DNA of 64,000 bases from Himantopus leucocephalus (taxonomy: Eukaryota > Chordata > Aves > Charadriiformes > Recurvirostridae), in NCBI GenBank assembly GCA_003993805.1, contig RSEF01000001.1, positions 153,606,962 to 153,670,961 of the forward strand. Direction: 5' to 3'. Both the position numbers and the translations under genes were made by a program. The notes under the pieces were generated by a model. That model searched no databases. It was not told the origin of the DNA and saw only the letters and a program-made list of their open reading frames with translations. Positions 23,901 to 37,600 of this stretch are shown one piece after another. Within the stretch, counting starts at the first letter, position 1; every line of letters begins with the position of its first letter.

Positions 23901-26900
23901 CCTCTGAGTGTTCTTTAAATATAATATTGGCAGAATAGGGCCCAAAGTTTTTGTTTTCTTACAATACATCACCAAAACAAACAAACAAAAAATCCCTCTG
24001 AGCTGAAACTAAACCAAAAGAGAACTACAACCGGCTGACCTAAAAAAGATCTGCAGGAGATGTATATCAACTGAGTTTTCCACCCTTTCACTATTCATTT
24101 CTAACACAAAAGCTGATCTTAGTGAATTTAGAATGATGTCAGTCAGCAAAGTACAGTCCTATTTTCGGCACCAAGAGGAAATAAACATTAAACTTTCATA
24201 TAATAAAATAGCAACATTAGGTTTAAAGAACATAAGAATCAAAATATTCTTATATTTCCCTAGGTTCAGTTTAATTCATATCTGTGCCATCAGGAAAATA
24301 GTAACAACAACATAGGATTGTCGAATTGCTTCTGTCCCATTCCTTCCCCTTCCCTGGCAAATTCAGAAAAGAAAATTGTTTCAAACCAAGCAAACTGGTA
24401 TTTCTTCTATGTTATTCAAAGGGAGATATGTTATTCAAATGGGACTGCTGAAAATAATTTATTTCCATATAGATTTCAATCATGCAATATCAATTTTTAT
24501 GAAAAAAAAAAAAAAAGCCAGACCACAGTATCTTTGCATTTTAAAAAACCTTGGATATTTTTATTTGCCATATGGAATATTGATTTCAATTACTGTCTCA
24601 AGTTTTTAAGTGATCATAGCCCCATTTCATTGTAGCCTCAGAGAACTATGGTTGTGGCTCAGCCTCCTCAAAGTGCTTGGCCTCACAAGGCAAGAAATGT
24701 ATAGACATTTTGCGCTGCAGTGAAGACTCACACTGACACCAGTGGGAGCAAAATGAAGTCCTTGCATAACTAAATTCATCAATTTTCCAACATTAGCTTA
24801 GCTAAGAAATGTCTGCATTGTACAAAAACTTCTGTCTTTAGCTAATTGTATCACAAAACGGATTATTGTATATTCTGTGCAACACACATGCAGACATCTC
24901 AGCTGAAAAAACCCAAACTCATTAATTGCTAGTTTCCCCATTGGTAAACTCTGGAACTGCGTGGATCGGCTCTTGCACTGTGATGAAAACTCAATACGAA
25001 ATCTGAAAATTACTTTGGCCTCTCATCAGCCCACGAATAGGACCAAGTGGCTTCCGGAACATAAGAGGTAGGTTTCCCACCTAAAGAGCACCTCGCATCT
25101 CAGCCCATATCGTTTTTGCTTACCCTTGAATGAGAAACTCATTCCTGGCTGGCAAAAGCTAAAAAGGCAGTAAGGACCTGAATCCAAAGCCATGTGGATT
25201 TAATAGAAAAATTCCCACTGGAACGAAGAGGCTGAGGAGGATCCATCACTGAGCAATTAACAATATTTCTCCTGATCTTTTTTTTAAGCCTGGGAGAGAT
25301 GGAATTTAAAGTATATATTGTACATGTATTAGATATGTTTAATATCTTTGATTAAGGTATTGGAAATATATGATTGCATTATGTGTTCTAATATAAAGTA
25401 TGCACCCATTTATTTTAGTATAGGCATATGCATTCACTGATAATAGTATCCTGAACTTTCCAAGCAGGCTTTAATAGAAAACAGTGATAAATGTCACTTA
25501 CTAGACACCCTTCACTGATCTCATACCAAAAAAAATTACAAAACAGCAAAATACAAATTTACACCTTCAGTTTAACTTTTGCTTAAGACAACCAGATGTT
25601 GGAGCTTCAGTTCACATAGGTTTCTTTCCCACCAAATGTTTCTGAATGGCAATAGCTAACAAAACTAAAGCAAATCAGAATGTTTTCTGTTTTCAGATGA
25701 CATCTGCCTGATTAGGAAATGTTGAAGTTACTACCAAAGAGTTTTATTGTAAACACTTGAACTAATGTTGGTAAATGGTACTTGTGCCAGGCCAAAAAAA
25801 AGTCCATGCAGAAAGGATGCAATCTTGCTTCTATAAACAAGAACAATCTGTGACAAGTTTGGTAAATGTCATTCCCGGAGCATATTTAACACTGACGTCT
25901 GGGTATGAAATTGCATTGTCCATATCAATGAAAGTTTGGTGCTAAGTGGGTTTCAGATAACACACAAGACGCAGATAATTAGACTTTAAGAGTTTAGAAG
26001 AATCATTTTTTGGACCATTTCACTAAAAATCATACTTACCATTCCAACTTTGAAATGTTTCTATAAAAATTATAGATCTACTCAGTCAGGTAAATCAAAA
26101 CCTTCTATTCAGTCAGGTAAATCAAAACCTTTACCAAAGAACTCGCTGCGTTAGGACCCACACAAGCAGGCATGGTCCATTCTTCTGAAAACAGAACATG
26201 GTGAAAAGCTCTCTAAGAGGACGTGCAAGGCGAGTCTCATCCTGAGAATTTCACAGTTTGCATGTGCTTTTACTCTCATAAGTGAATACTGTGAAAGAAA
26301 TAAAACATAATTGCATGTCTTGAAATCAGAAAAAATGAAATCAATTAAATGAAATTATTTTTTTGTCCACTCAATAGTTATGGCAATAATTACAACATTG
26401 CTTAACTTCTTAATACATGGGTAATTTTATTCTATTGATTGATTACCTCATGGAATGTCTTAGTGTTTGTACCTTAATGGGGACTTTTGGTGTGGTTGAC
26501 AGTGCAGTCCCTGGGCTCAGTCTCCTCCAGTGAGTGCACCCTGCTCCACATTTTCAGGCTTGTGCACCCAGGTCTGCTAACCCCATTTTCAGCATCCACT
26601 TTACTAAGTCACCTCAAGTTCACACCCTCAGAGCTGCATCTGCCCAAGCCCTGGTTGTTGAGAGGGTTTGGGTTAGTACATCCACTCAGGGAAATGTCAG
26701 TGCCTGAAGCTCTTAGAAGTGATTGACAGAGCAACATGAAGGAGTGGGGTGTCCTTCGAGGCCTTTGTGTACAAGTGTCCTGCGCCCAACAACACCTTTG
26801 GCTGGACTTTCAGCCCCATATATTCCTCATACCTAACCTTTCCATCTCATGTCAAGTCACGATCTAATGCATGAATGAACTCTTCCTGCTTGTTACTGCA

Positions 26901-27651
26901 GTCTTAGTGCAGTACCAGGGATGAGGGGAGACAGCCCTGTTGTACTACCTAGCCCTCAGAAGACAGCAGTAGGTGTGAGAGAGGGCACTATTCATATCAA
27001 AAGCTGACAGAGAAGAATGGAGACAGTTGCCAAATACTGCAATGGCTTCAGCTTTTCCATAGACAGACAGGCTCCAAGTGCAGAGCTGCACAGGTCTGAC
27101 ATGACCCATAGTGGTTCTAATATCTTTTCCTCCAGAAGCACATTTCACTAAGCCGAAGGAGAAGATTTGCACCTGCCTTCCATTGACAGGATCTGCCACT
27201 GTAGGAGATGGAAAATCAGCTTTGTCACCTGAGGGTTGGTTGTGGTAGGACGTTGCAAATTTCTTGGCCTACAAATTCAGGGTTACCAGTTCAAGCATTG
27301 GCTCTACAGTGCATAGAAGCTTGCACAGCAATGAATTCCATAGATTCCTCACCAGAGGGTCCAGATGTACTCCACATAACGTACGCTTTTCTGAGAATAA
27401 TACTTTCAGGGTAATCATGTGCCCGCACAAAAAGCATCCTGGTACAACCATCACAAAGATCCACGCCAGTTGTAAGTCAGTCTTTGTTAAATACCAAAGA
27501 CCAATAATTACTTGTGTGTGGTGATTTGGCCAGGTAGGTGCTGTTGGCAAGATATGACGTTCACCTGTTTGAGAAAAGCTATTGCCTTTTTCCTCTGAGA
27601 ATTTGCCAATGGAGTTTCCAGGCATACAGCTTAGTGTCCTTTTAACCTGGC
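23901..27651. other. Non-coding unique sequence, no gene seen
   Basis: Unique AT-rich DNA with a 27-bp tandem duplication at 26082-26131. The interval 26460-27640 is GC-richer than its surroundings and has several open frames of 70-118 codons on both strands. None has recognisable domains. It directly precedes the LTR fragment at 27652, so it could include decayed transposon sequence that I cannot name. Confidence 0.5.
26082..26131. repeat. 27-bp-period tandem duplication
   Basis: TCAGTCAGGTAAATCAAAAC, followed by CTT, begins at 26082 and again at 26109, so the second copy starts 27 bp after the first. The repeat is exact over 23 bp and ends at 26131. Confidence 0.9.
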
Positions 27652-27815
27652 TGTGTTGGGTTTACATGGCAAGGTTTTGGTAGCAGGGAGCCTGCAGGGA
27701 TGGATTCTGTGAGAAGGCACCAGAAGCTGCCTGTCTGCCCCATGTCAGACAGACCCAGTTTCAGCCAGGTCCAAGACAGACTCACTGCCAGGTAAAGATG
27801 AGCCCATCAGCAACG
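27652..27815 (+). mobile_element. 5' fragment of an avian ERV LTR
   Basis: The segment opens with TGTGTTGGGTTTACATGGCA. It continues with TTTTGGTAGCAGGGAGCC, TTCTGTGAGAAGGCACCAGA, GTCAGACAGACCCAGTTTCA, CCAGGTCCAAGACAGACTCA and GATGAGCCCATCAGCAACG. This is the order of the U3 start of an LTR family found widely in bird genomes and usually attributed to an ERVL-like group. Homology stops at about 27815, well before any TATA box or polyadenylation signal, so only the first ~165 bp remains. No internal retroviral genes are present. Confidence 0.78.
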
Positions 27816-30239
27816 TAAGTCTTGGAGGGCTGTATTTTCTTCCTTTCCATATATATTACCATACCTGTCGTGGTAGCTCTCAATGCTTAATGTTAGGTAA
27901 AACTTGAACTCTTTTCAAGCCATGGCCATTTTCAAATGAGCTAAAAGAACTAAAAGTGGATAGAAGTATTGGAAGTCACTACCATATATACATTTCATTT
28001 AAATAAAATACTATTTCTGATGTTGATGCAGCTGTGACTTTAAATTAAATAGCATTTTACAAGTGATAACTCTTAAAATTATAACTGAAAACTTAAAGCA
28101 GATCTAACTGGGGTGGAAACATTTAAGTGGCTACCATATGGTTTTCTTAAATTTGAACATAATCAAAGCTATAAATAAATGAATCCATATTAGAAGCTGA
28201 CAATGTTAGCCATGAAGATCATTTGGGGGATACTGAAAAGCTGCTCCAAAACAAAATCACATTTTTATGTATGTGAAGTGCAGCCTGAATGTTGCAGTAT
28301 CCTCCACAGGCAAAGCTTTTCTTTTTTTCCCTGTGCTACTGGGATGGAACCCAAGGTAAGAGAGTTTATTCGCAAAGGCAGTCCAATAATTTTGTTTGTC
28401 TTGCAGTTCTGCAGAGGAAATCATTTGGTGCTAACCAGGATTAGCAAAAAAAAAAAAAAAAAAANCATGTATGCCCACAAAACGCTGCAGAGGGCAGAGA
28501 ATGGACTCTGTTCAGACCCCAGCCATAATGACCATCTACCAGCAGATGACATGCTCCCTTATCCTAAGTAAAGGAAGAAAGTTTGTGGGCTTGAGATTGT
28601 CAACAACTTAAGGATGGGTTTTTTCTTAATGATTTTAGCCATCCAGGCTAAGGGCAAGTCTTCTATGACTGGATGTGGTTCAGACTCTCTCTATACCTGG
28701 TAGGGGGAGCTGGGCATTTCTAGGACACAGTCTTGAGATACTCATGAATGAGAACTGGGATAATTTACTATCTACAGGTGCCTTTTCCACCAGAGACCAG
28801 ATTTTACACAGCTGAGGCAGATGAATTGTGTCCTTTCAGGCAAATATGCATGTTCTCTTTCTACACGTCAGCCTGACTCACCAACATTCTCCAAAGCAAA
28901 ACAAAGTGTTATCACCAGCTGCAACCCAATTTACTATCTATACAACAACAGTTTGTTACTGTGCAGGAAGGTGACCTGTAGCGATACATGATGACGTAAC
29001 TGGAAATTATAATGCAATACTGCTGCCTGAGACAGAATGAAGCATTCCCAGGCAACAACACTTCCTAAGTTTTAAGTGATTTTAAGGGTGTTGGAGCAGA
29101 GCATTTAAGACAATTGCTACAAACTAGAGCTGTGCATTTAAGACATGTCATGAACTCCTGCAAATTTGCCCAGTAATCTCACCCATAAATAGCTGCTTCA
29201 TAACTTGTGCTGAGGTGCCAGAACAAGTGGGTGTGACACCAGCCTTAAGAATTCTTTGGCTACAGACACTAACTCTCATTAATCTCATATGCTACATAGC
29301 CTGGTATGACCCATGGACTTTGTAAACTTAGCAACAATCTTCAAGCAGCTTTGCGTGTGGATATTAATCTACAAAAAAGAAAGGGTCAGCCCAATGTGAA
29401 GCTCAATTCTCTGCAGTGTTTTAGAGATCAGCATGAAGAGATTTTATTTCAACGCTTTGAGTTATATTAATTATTATTGAACCTTTTACCTCCCACACAT
29501 CTCCTTGGGACATGCAGGTTTGAGGAGAGTTGGTCCCTTTTTGGTGAGTTCAAACTTTGTAGCTACCTATAGCCATGGGCATGCTTGCCTGCATAACTGT
29601 CTAATTTCCGTTCATCAGTGATGGGACAGGAGGTGTCAGTGCAGCCAAACTTGCTTTTCCAAGGAAAACATTCCTTAAATGTATTGCTATATGCATTTTT
29701 TTTTTTTTCCTGAATGCAGTTTTGTAAACTAATTAGAAACAGAAATAGACATTCGTTCCTGTTTGTAGAACAGATCTGGGGGAGGAGGGGGTTATGCAGG
29801 TCATGGTTTCTGGATGTTGATTTACCCTTTGTTTTAAGGGCATCTAAAATTACTGCAGGATCTCTCCTTATACATTTCCTATTAGCATTTGTGTCAACTG
29901 TGTATACAATTAATTAACTAAATGAGATTTTTTTTTCATTATTTACCCCTATTTTTTACTTCTTTCCCCTACCTATCACAGGTTGAGATCATCTGCAGGG
30001 AAGCAGAGCTTCCCCCTTGCTCACGCTGAAGGAGACGTAGTTCTTCCGTGCCACATGTGCCATTGTTGTTGGAAATCCAGAGACTACGACTAAATGCGCT
30101 CTTATGTAAGATACCTTGTTCTCTGTATCACCTTGTCATTGCCAGCTTCATGCTGACAATCACTGATTAACTCAGCTCCAGCACATGTCTGAAGTGAATC
30201 ACAATGTGATGTCTGATTCCTCAGCAACATTTCACAGGG
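27816..30239. other. Non-coding unique sequence, no gene seen
   Basis: Unique DNA with an A19 run ending in an N at 28465 and poly-T stretches near 29697-29709 and 29930. No frame, splice-bounded exon or RNA gene is supported. Confidence 0.55.
28446..28465 (+). repeat. A19 homopolymer ending in a single N
   Basis: Nineteen A (28446-28464) are followed by N at 28465. The run length is probably unresolved in the assembly, so the true length is unknown. Confidence 0.9.
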
Positions 30240-31620
30240 ACCAGATTTTTGCTTTTAACTACAATTTAGGTAAGTAAATGTGAACATACTGTAATGTTCA
30301 AATAATATACTGTACATTAGACTCCCAGCTGCAGCCTTATCATATTATCCTTTATAAACTTGGCTCAAAATCCAGAGGGACTCTGGACTGCTTAATATTC
30401 AGTTAATTTCTGTTTTGATTGGAAAGACGAAAGTAAACCTTTTGGAAATGAATTCATCAATTCAAACTGCATAACAGGCTTTATTGAAATGCAGTCGGCA
30501 ATGTTCTTAAGTCAGCCTCATCACTGAATGTTGGGACTTATCTTAATTATGGTTGGTTGTAATACTGTACTTATATTAATAATGTTCTTATGTTAAAGAG
30601 ATTTTTTTGACCTTTTGGAGTGCAGAAATCAATGAGAAGTTGATAAAGCCAAGTTCATTGCTGCCTAAAGTAAAGCAAGCCTGATTTGTTTACTTACCTA
30701 AGCCTTCATCTGTCAGACCCATTCTGAAATGATTTATAGACCTCTACCCAATGAAATCATTTAAAGTAGATTAGATTCAAGGAACAATCACCTCTAATAT
30801 GACAAGCTGATGGAGGCTGACAGGTAACCAAGTTGCTCTGGATGGCAAACAAGTTCCTGAAATTCTGATTAAATTAAAATATTAATGGTACCACTGGGAA
30901 AATAAGATTGAATCATGTTAGGCGAATTCAGTATTAGAACCAAAATGCAAATAGCGAATCATTCTGTGTGAAGAAAGCCAGCTGAGGTACCAAGGGAAGT
31001 TACCTCCAGTAAACGAGAGAGCAGGAAGTGAATTCAAATGAAAAGCATTGTGTCAAGAGCTCACCTTCACCTTTCTGAGGTCTCTAAAACAACAAGGCCT
31101 AACAGGCTCTGGGGTTGGTCTGAACACTTTTGAGAGGTTACATATTTATTTGGACTTGCAGCCTAGTACTAATGAACAACTCCTGCTTTCCTAAGGTTAT
31201 AAGGTTATTCTTTGAAGCACTGATCCATGCTTTTTTTCCGCTTTTTTCATGTTTGTTTAGTTTCTGTTTTCAATCCTGTACATTAAGTGGCTCTGGCTGC
31301 ACTATAATTGCCATATAACTAAATGTATTGACACTGCCTGCTTTGGGATCTGTATTAATTTTGACATACAGGGTAATTAAATGTGCTATTCGTCTCACGT
31401 GCATTAAAGGAACAATAGATGCCTTATCTGCCAGACACACTGAAGTGTGCAATTACAGCATGTTTAGAGTAGTTGTGTTTTGCTTCACAACACCTTTTAT
31501 TAAGGTTCTTTTAAATATCTTTAAATGTTATTTAATGGTAGCTGTGAAATAAAGACCATCCATCACATGTCACACCGATGAGGTTTATCTCACCTCACTT
31601 TAGACAGGGTAGACATCTTT
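30240..31620. promoter_or_regulatory. Candidate regulatory block with mixed TF-like motifs
   Basis: Unique, repeat-free sequence with many recognisable binding-site words. These include TGTTTAC (forkhead-type, 30687-30693), GTAATTAAATG near 31373, an E-box CACGTG (31396-31401), AACAATAG (SOX-type, 31411-31418) and TTATCT (GATA-type, 31424-31429). A 6-bp inverted repeat GTTGTG/CACAAC lies at 31472-31477 and 31486-31491. The densest part is about 31320-31500. Such motif words occur by chance in AT-rich DNA, so enhancer status is only an inference. Conservation and chromatin data are not available here. Confidence 0.3.
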
Positions 31621-34600
31621 ATCTGATCTAATTGCCCATACCCCTACCCCACACCCACACACCCCCCCGCCTTCCTTTTTAGTCAGCAGAGAGAAAGAGC
31701 TGCTTATAGATTGTCAGTCCTCTGGTTTGTTTTTTATAGTTGTATTCGGATGCAATAAACTGCAACCTGGATATATACACCCCTACGATTCTGTATATTC
31801 CAGGAGGAAGAAGTTTGGTGGAGGCAGCAGGAAGCACCTAGAGGAAACAGTGGCTGCACTCACAATGTCCCTCCAAATAGTAAAGTGCCAATTTAGTTTC
31901 AGAGCCACAGAGTTCTCTTGCTTTTTCCCAGCAGGTACTCTATAAATTATGGTGGCAATGGTCAGTCCAGTGAGATCCATAGCTAGGGGAAGAATGTGAT
32001 TAACAGGAAAACAAAACAGCAGCTAGACAGCAGCAGAGAGAAAGAGCCTCCTAGAGACCCTTATCTACAAGGAAGGTTGGTTTTTCTAGACCAAAAAAAA
32101 AATTGTTATGCAGTATGGAAGCAGTGGAAAGAAGGACAGGACACGCATGAAGAACTGATCATGGTGGGGTAAAAATAAGAAACCTAAAGTTTTTTTGTCA
32201 TCTCAGTGTCAAGAAGAGAATAAAAAGGTCAAAAAGAGAATACTGCCAGGAGAATGCCCAAGACAATGGATCAGCTCACAAAGGTGTTTGATAAGTTTGT
32301 GACTGCAGAAAAATTGAGGTGATGGACTGATCTGGGGACTTGGGCAGAAGAAGCGACTGCTGTTGTTTTCTGGCCTTAAACCAAGAAGAGGAGACGAATG
32401 TATTTACATTTCAGTGGCACAAAAAATGTCTATGATGACGCCTACATTACTAGATTAAAAACCTATTCCATTCTAGCTGGTTAGTACCGCTGCAGTGTGG
32501 TCTCACCAGTGGCAATAATAGAGTAAAAATCAGCAGCAATTGGAAGAACCTGGAACAGATTTGTCGACCCAAAAGACTGAGGTGCAGATGGAGCCTGGGG
32601 GCTCACCAGAACCCAATGCAACACAGGAGAAAGAAGTGCCCCACTGATCGCTTTAGCACATACAAGTAATGGATAACCAGCTTGACGACCAGCATAATGG
32701 ACCTTGGACAATGGCAGCAAAGACCATGCTTTTTCCACTCATGTATTCTGGCTTGAAAAAATAATTGACCACACCAACTATTAAAGAAATAAAGAAGAAT
32801 CTTGCTCGGTACTAGAATAAAAGAAGGGATTATAAGAAGAAGGAGGCAGCACAAAATCAAACCGTAAATATATGACTTGCAGATTATCTGCAATTTCTCC
32901 CAGTTTGTAGGTACTGTGGTAATAGGGAAGAAGTTTAAGCTTAGCAACAATGGAGTTTTTGTGTTCTTACCACGTGGCAGATGAAAAAAAGTAGAATATA
33001 GTAGTGTATAACCTATACTAAAGCCATTGCTCGGAAAAATGCTAGCTACTCATAAGTTAAACTCATGCCGTTAGGGAAAAGGATAGTAAAGCTCACAAAA
33101 TGCACATTTTATGTATCTTCCCCAGTGTCTGAAACAGATTCTCACACATCTGTGAATCATTATTTCCGCAATTCAACTACTTCTGTCTATACAATGTGGC
33201 TCTAACATACATGAAAATCTCCTGTGGCCAAGTGAGCAAAGTACCATGGGAGAGTACCATTTTCCTATTCTCACTGTCCAGCCCGTAATGATCTTGTTAT
33301 GTTGTAAACTGTGATGAGACACTATGTCCAAGGTTTAAAAAAAAAATAGGCCCAAGTCTTCATTTCCTAATGATGTTAGAAATTACTTTTCTCTCAGATT
33401 TTCAGCACATTTCATTGAGCCATCATTTCATGAGACCTTTGAAAAATATTCAATGTCCTTAGGTACCTAAATAGATATCAGGTTCTTTGAAGATTTCATT
33501 TTTAAAAGGATTGACCTCTAGGTATACTTCACCTTGTAGTAATGGAAGTGTGTCTATAAGGTATTATTCCTAGTCTTGTTATATCTCTGCCATTCAGGAT
33601 ATTAACTACTTCGTCATTAATTTTGGTCCTATTACTCTCTGACACGTTGTCATACAGAACAACCCTAAAAGTCCAGTTTCTCTTAAAAGCTTCAAAACCA
33701 ATACAATCTCATATTTTGACAGTTAGCTTTGATATCACTACTCAATTAATCCATCATTACATGAAAAGGAGGAAAGCATTTGTTAGGTAAAATTGTGGGC
33801 AAAAAAAAGTACAGCAGGAGGTAGAAAATCTGAGCATTTCTCCAGTAGAAGTTCAAGCAAGAAGATGCGGAAAAAGTTTCAGAGTAAAGGGAAATCCAAT
33901 TTTGAGACAATTAATCTTGGTAGTTCATGCAAATGTCTGTTCCAAGTTGAAACTTTTCCCCTAAATTTCCTTTTAAAATTTGAAAATTTTAACGAGACAG
34001 AAATAGTACTGTCTTGAGCACTCCTTGTGAATGTGCCCACAAACAAATCCTTCCTTCTGCTTTCAAGGTGGGTAATATTCTGATTGTATTGAAAAACATT
34101 AACACTTAAGTTGTCTCCTGTATTTGTATTCTTCTTCATTCTCATTTTGTCTCTCTCTTTCTCTATATATATCTAAATAATATATATCTGCACATGCAAA
34201 CATAGAGGTGTATATGCACCTATCCATATATAGCATGGACATACCTTAATAACTATCTATCTGCCTACCTAACTGTAGTGACAGAGGTTTTTCTGGATTA
34301 AGGCGATAGTATTCCACTACTTTTATGCAACAGAAAACTGAGAATATTATTTGTACCAAAAGCAAAATACCCCAAAAGGTCTGGTGGTCATGGCTAAATA
34401 CGTATCTTCTGTTTGTTGTAGATCTGATGGTTGTTTTATATGTAAGATCTGTATGTGTAATCATAGAATAATCAGTGTTGTATGGTATTATTTTCTGTCC
34501 ATTATACAGCACAGATTGCTAGTATATGGTTTGCCACATGGTTCCTATCTTTTATAGACTCGCCTCATGCATAGACCGAAAGCATTGAAAACATGTGAGT

Positions 34601-37600
34601 AGCTGTTGTAGACACTGGGTAAATATGGAATCCATATATTAAATTTCAACATCAACTATGCAGGCCTGAATTTCCTGCAGCTTGATTCTAATGCCCTAGT
34701 AATGTTTATGCTATCAATATTACCTTGCATAACATTAGGGCTTTGGACCTGAGGGGTGGGTAAGATTAAACTGTTTTCCATTTTAGCAGAAAATGTTCTA
34801 GTTTTCTCCAAAGCTCCAAATACTACAAGACTGCTTCATGGATATAAAGAGGGCCTGCATTCATAACAATATCCTAAATTTCAGCTACTTTGGCCAATGA
34901 CTCACCGTCTATGGTGCATTCAAAACAAATAACAGTCAAGTGTTATTTCAAATGGCAGATTTTTTTTGTCTAATCTCACCATCTTGTGATTTGCCTTGTC
35001 ACTTATGCCTGGAATATCTGTGTGTTTCACATAAATTCAAGCACAGTAGCCTCGAGGCTCTTTCTTCATGGACTTTTGTCCTTGAAACCAAATTCATCTT
35101 GGGAAGAAGAGTGTTTGTTGGCTGATCAGGCAATGTTGGTGGGAATCACTGAGAATATTGGAGCTCTTCAAGAGCCTTTTGTGAAAAAGTCTCACTTAAA
35201 TGTGGAGGCTTCACAGCATTTCTTAAGGCAGACAGGTTCTGGATCCATCTGGGCTCCTCTCTTATGAGAGCTTGGAAACGGGCCACATGCCATGCCTTTT
35301 ATCAAATGCTTCACCCTCAGTTTTGTGATCTACACCAGGAATTGACTTTAGCTGCAATTTGTTCCATAAATTCTTGTGAAAATTAAGCCTGAATTAGAAT
35401 TAGAATTAGAATTAGAATTAGAATTAGAATTAGAACCAAAATCTGGCAACAAGAGATGACTGGCTGGTGGAAAGATTTGAGCACAGGGTTACCAGAGCAG
35501 GAGGCATGAAGAAATGAGACAAGTTGCATCAGCTGTAGCCTTTTGCTTCAGTTTTATGTTCAGTTCAGTGGTAACACTGTGGTTATACAGGCAAGAGATG
35601 ACAAATGCACACACGCTGCAGCCAAATCCTTGTCTGAAAGGAAAGGTCAAAGTCCCCTGTGAGGGGCGATGGGGAGAGGTGTTCCTGGAAATTGGAACTC
35701 CTTGGTTGTTCAAATACAACAAGCACTCAGCAGGACTTTGAGATTTTGGATGGTAGTGATAAGTTAATGGGAGTTGGAGACAGCGTCTCAAGCAGTTTGT
35801 GAGCTGCCTTGGTGTAGCCTGGCCATGTTCTGACTGACAGCTGCTCTTCATCCCCCTGTGCCATCCTCAAAGTTATAACGGCTAGGTAACAGTGGGGCTG
35901 CTGTATCAGCTAAGATACGTAGCTGAGTGTCACTGGGACAATACCAGCAGCCAAGCACTTTGCTGTCCTGTCCAGAAGTCTCCCAAGACTGCTGAAGAGA
36001 CTGACATTTGTCCCTCCTATGACACGACCCAGGTATCTGGGCCGTACTGGGACATTACACGCCAGCTCCCAGCATCCCAGAGTGAAGGCTTTGGTGCGGC
36101 AGCACTGCTGGGGCACAGCAGCCTCTGTGCCGTACCACTGGTGCTTACCCCCAAATGGTCCCTGTGTGCACTTCCCTTGACCCATGTAGGACGTGGGTGT
36201 CTTGAGACAGCAATAAATAGACATCATAAAATTTCACTCTTGTCTTAACTTATTTACTCCTTCATATTGTATTTCTTTGATTCAGTGACTCAGGACAAGA
36301 TGAAAGCCTGAAAGCTGGTGGAGTTCCGGGATGAGGAAGGAGGATCAGCCTCCAGGCAGGACCGATGAAGTGGTTACCAGGCTTTCAGAGAGTTTGGTTG
36401 GGAATGACTCCCCCATGCAGCTCTGGACTTTAGGCAGGATCTAAGACATGCATTTGGGCAAGATCAAACTTGCCATTCTTTCCATGTAGGAAAATCAAAT
36501 GGCAATGTTCACTGCCAGAGTGATGTGGAAGTCGAGGTTCCCTAATGCAAGAAATGTTCAGATGCCAGGTTTCAGTAGGCAGTCCTGTAGTTTTTTTCCG
36601 GTGTTTCTCACCCCTCAGAAATCAAGAGTGGTCAGGTTTTATGTACATATGTCCCAGCATTCAATATTAGAAGCTACAGAGTATTATTTCCATGTCTTCA
36701 GTGTTTTACATCACAGGTTTGTGGTAATATGATGACTACAAAACATTTCATTTTTCCCTCTCAAAGATCAGCATCAGAAATCTCAAACTGCCATTGCATG
36801 TTGTGAGTTGTTTAGAAAGCAATTTTTAAAATTACACCCAAATTTTAGGTATGATCACCCCCCTTTTTGGAGATTCAGAAGGACAGGCTCAGAGCTACAG
36901 CTGCTGATATTCACAAAACTATGCAATGACATATTTACTAAATATGGAGAATAAATCAGTTGAATGATCAGATCTGCCTCACACTTTTCAATGTTAATTC
37001 AGATAAAAATTACATTTTTCTAATCTTATTCCCACAATTTCTAGAGCAGTTATAGCATTGGCTATTCAAGACACCACATTTAGTCTTCCAGGAAAAGACG
37101 TAAAAGGTAGAAAAATGTGAGCTAAACTGATGCTGTACCTTAAGGGCTACAGGCCAATCAACGGAGCCACCTGCAGATTTAAAAACAGTCTTAATATTTG
37201 ATGTGAAATATTGCAAGACTTTCCCAAAGGTTTGAAAATTGTTTCTTACAGAATCCATGGTTAAATTCAGTTTGGTGCAAGATTATTAAGGAGGTTTGAC
37301 TTTCAAATTCTTAGAAAGTTCAAAATTTCAAAAACTAAAATAAGGTTCCAACTTCAAAAAACCTGCCTGTCCTCAATTTACATTTCACAAACAAATGTAC
37401 TATTAGCAGCTCTAAACAATGTATTTTTCTGCTTTTGTGTATGTCATGATTAGTGGAGCAGAGGGAGGTCCCTTGGAGAACAAAAGGACTCTCTCATTAG
37501 AGAGTTTCTCAGTGCCTGCTGCACATGACTATCCTAAAAAATCATGTACTTAAGACAGACCTGAGAATAGACACCCATGAATTCTGCAAAATGTGTCTAC

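Noticed and set aside
27269..27625. 118-codon minus-strand frame
   Set aside because: No recognisable protein family; overlapping frames on both strands suggest locally low stop density rather than coding.
28446..28464. A19 run as the tail of a processed pseudogene
   Set aside because: No upstream gene-like body, and processed pseudogenes are rare in birds because CR1 does not use poly-A tails.
35391..35435. Hexamer array as an interstitial telomere repeat
   Set aside because: The unit is GAATTA/TTAGAA, not TTAGGG.
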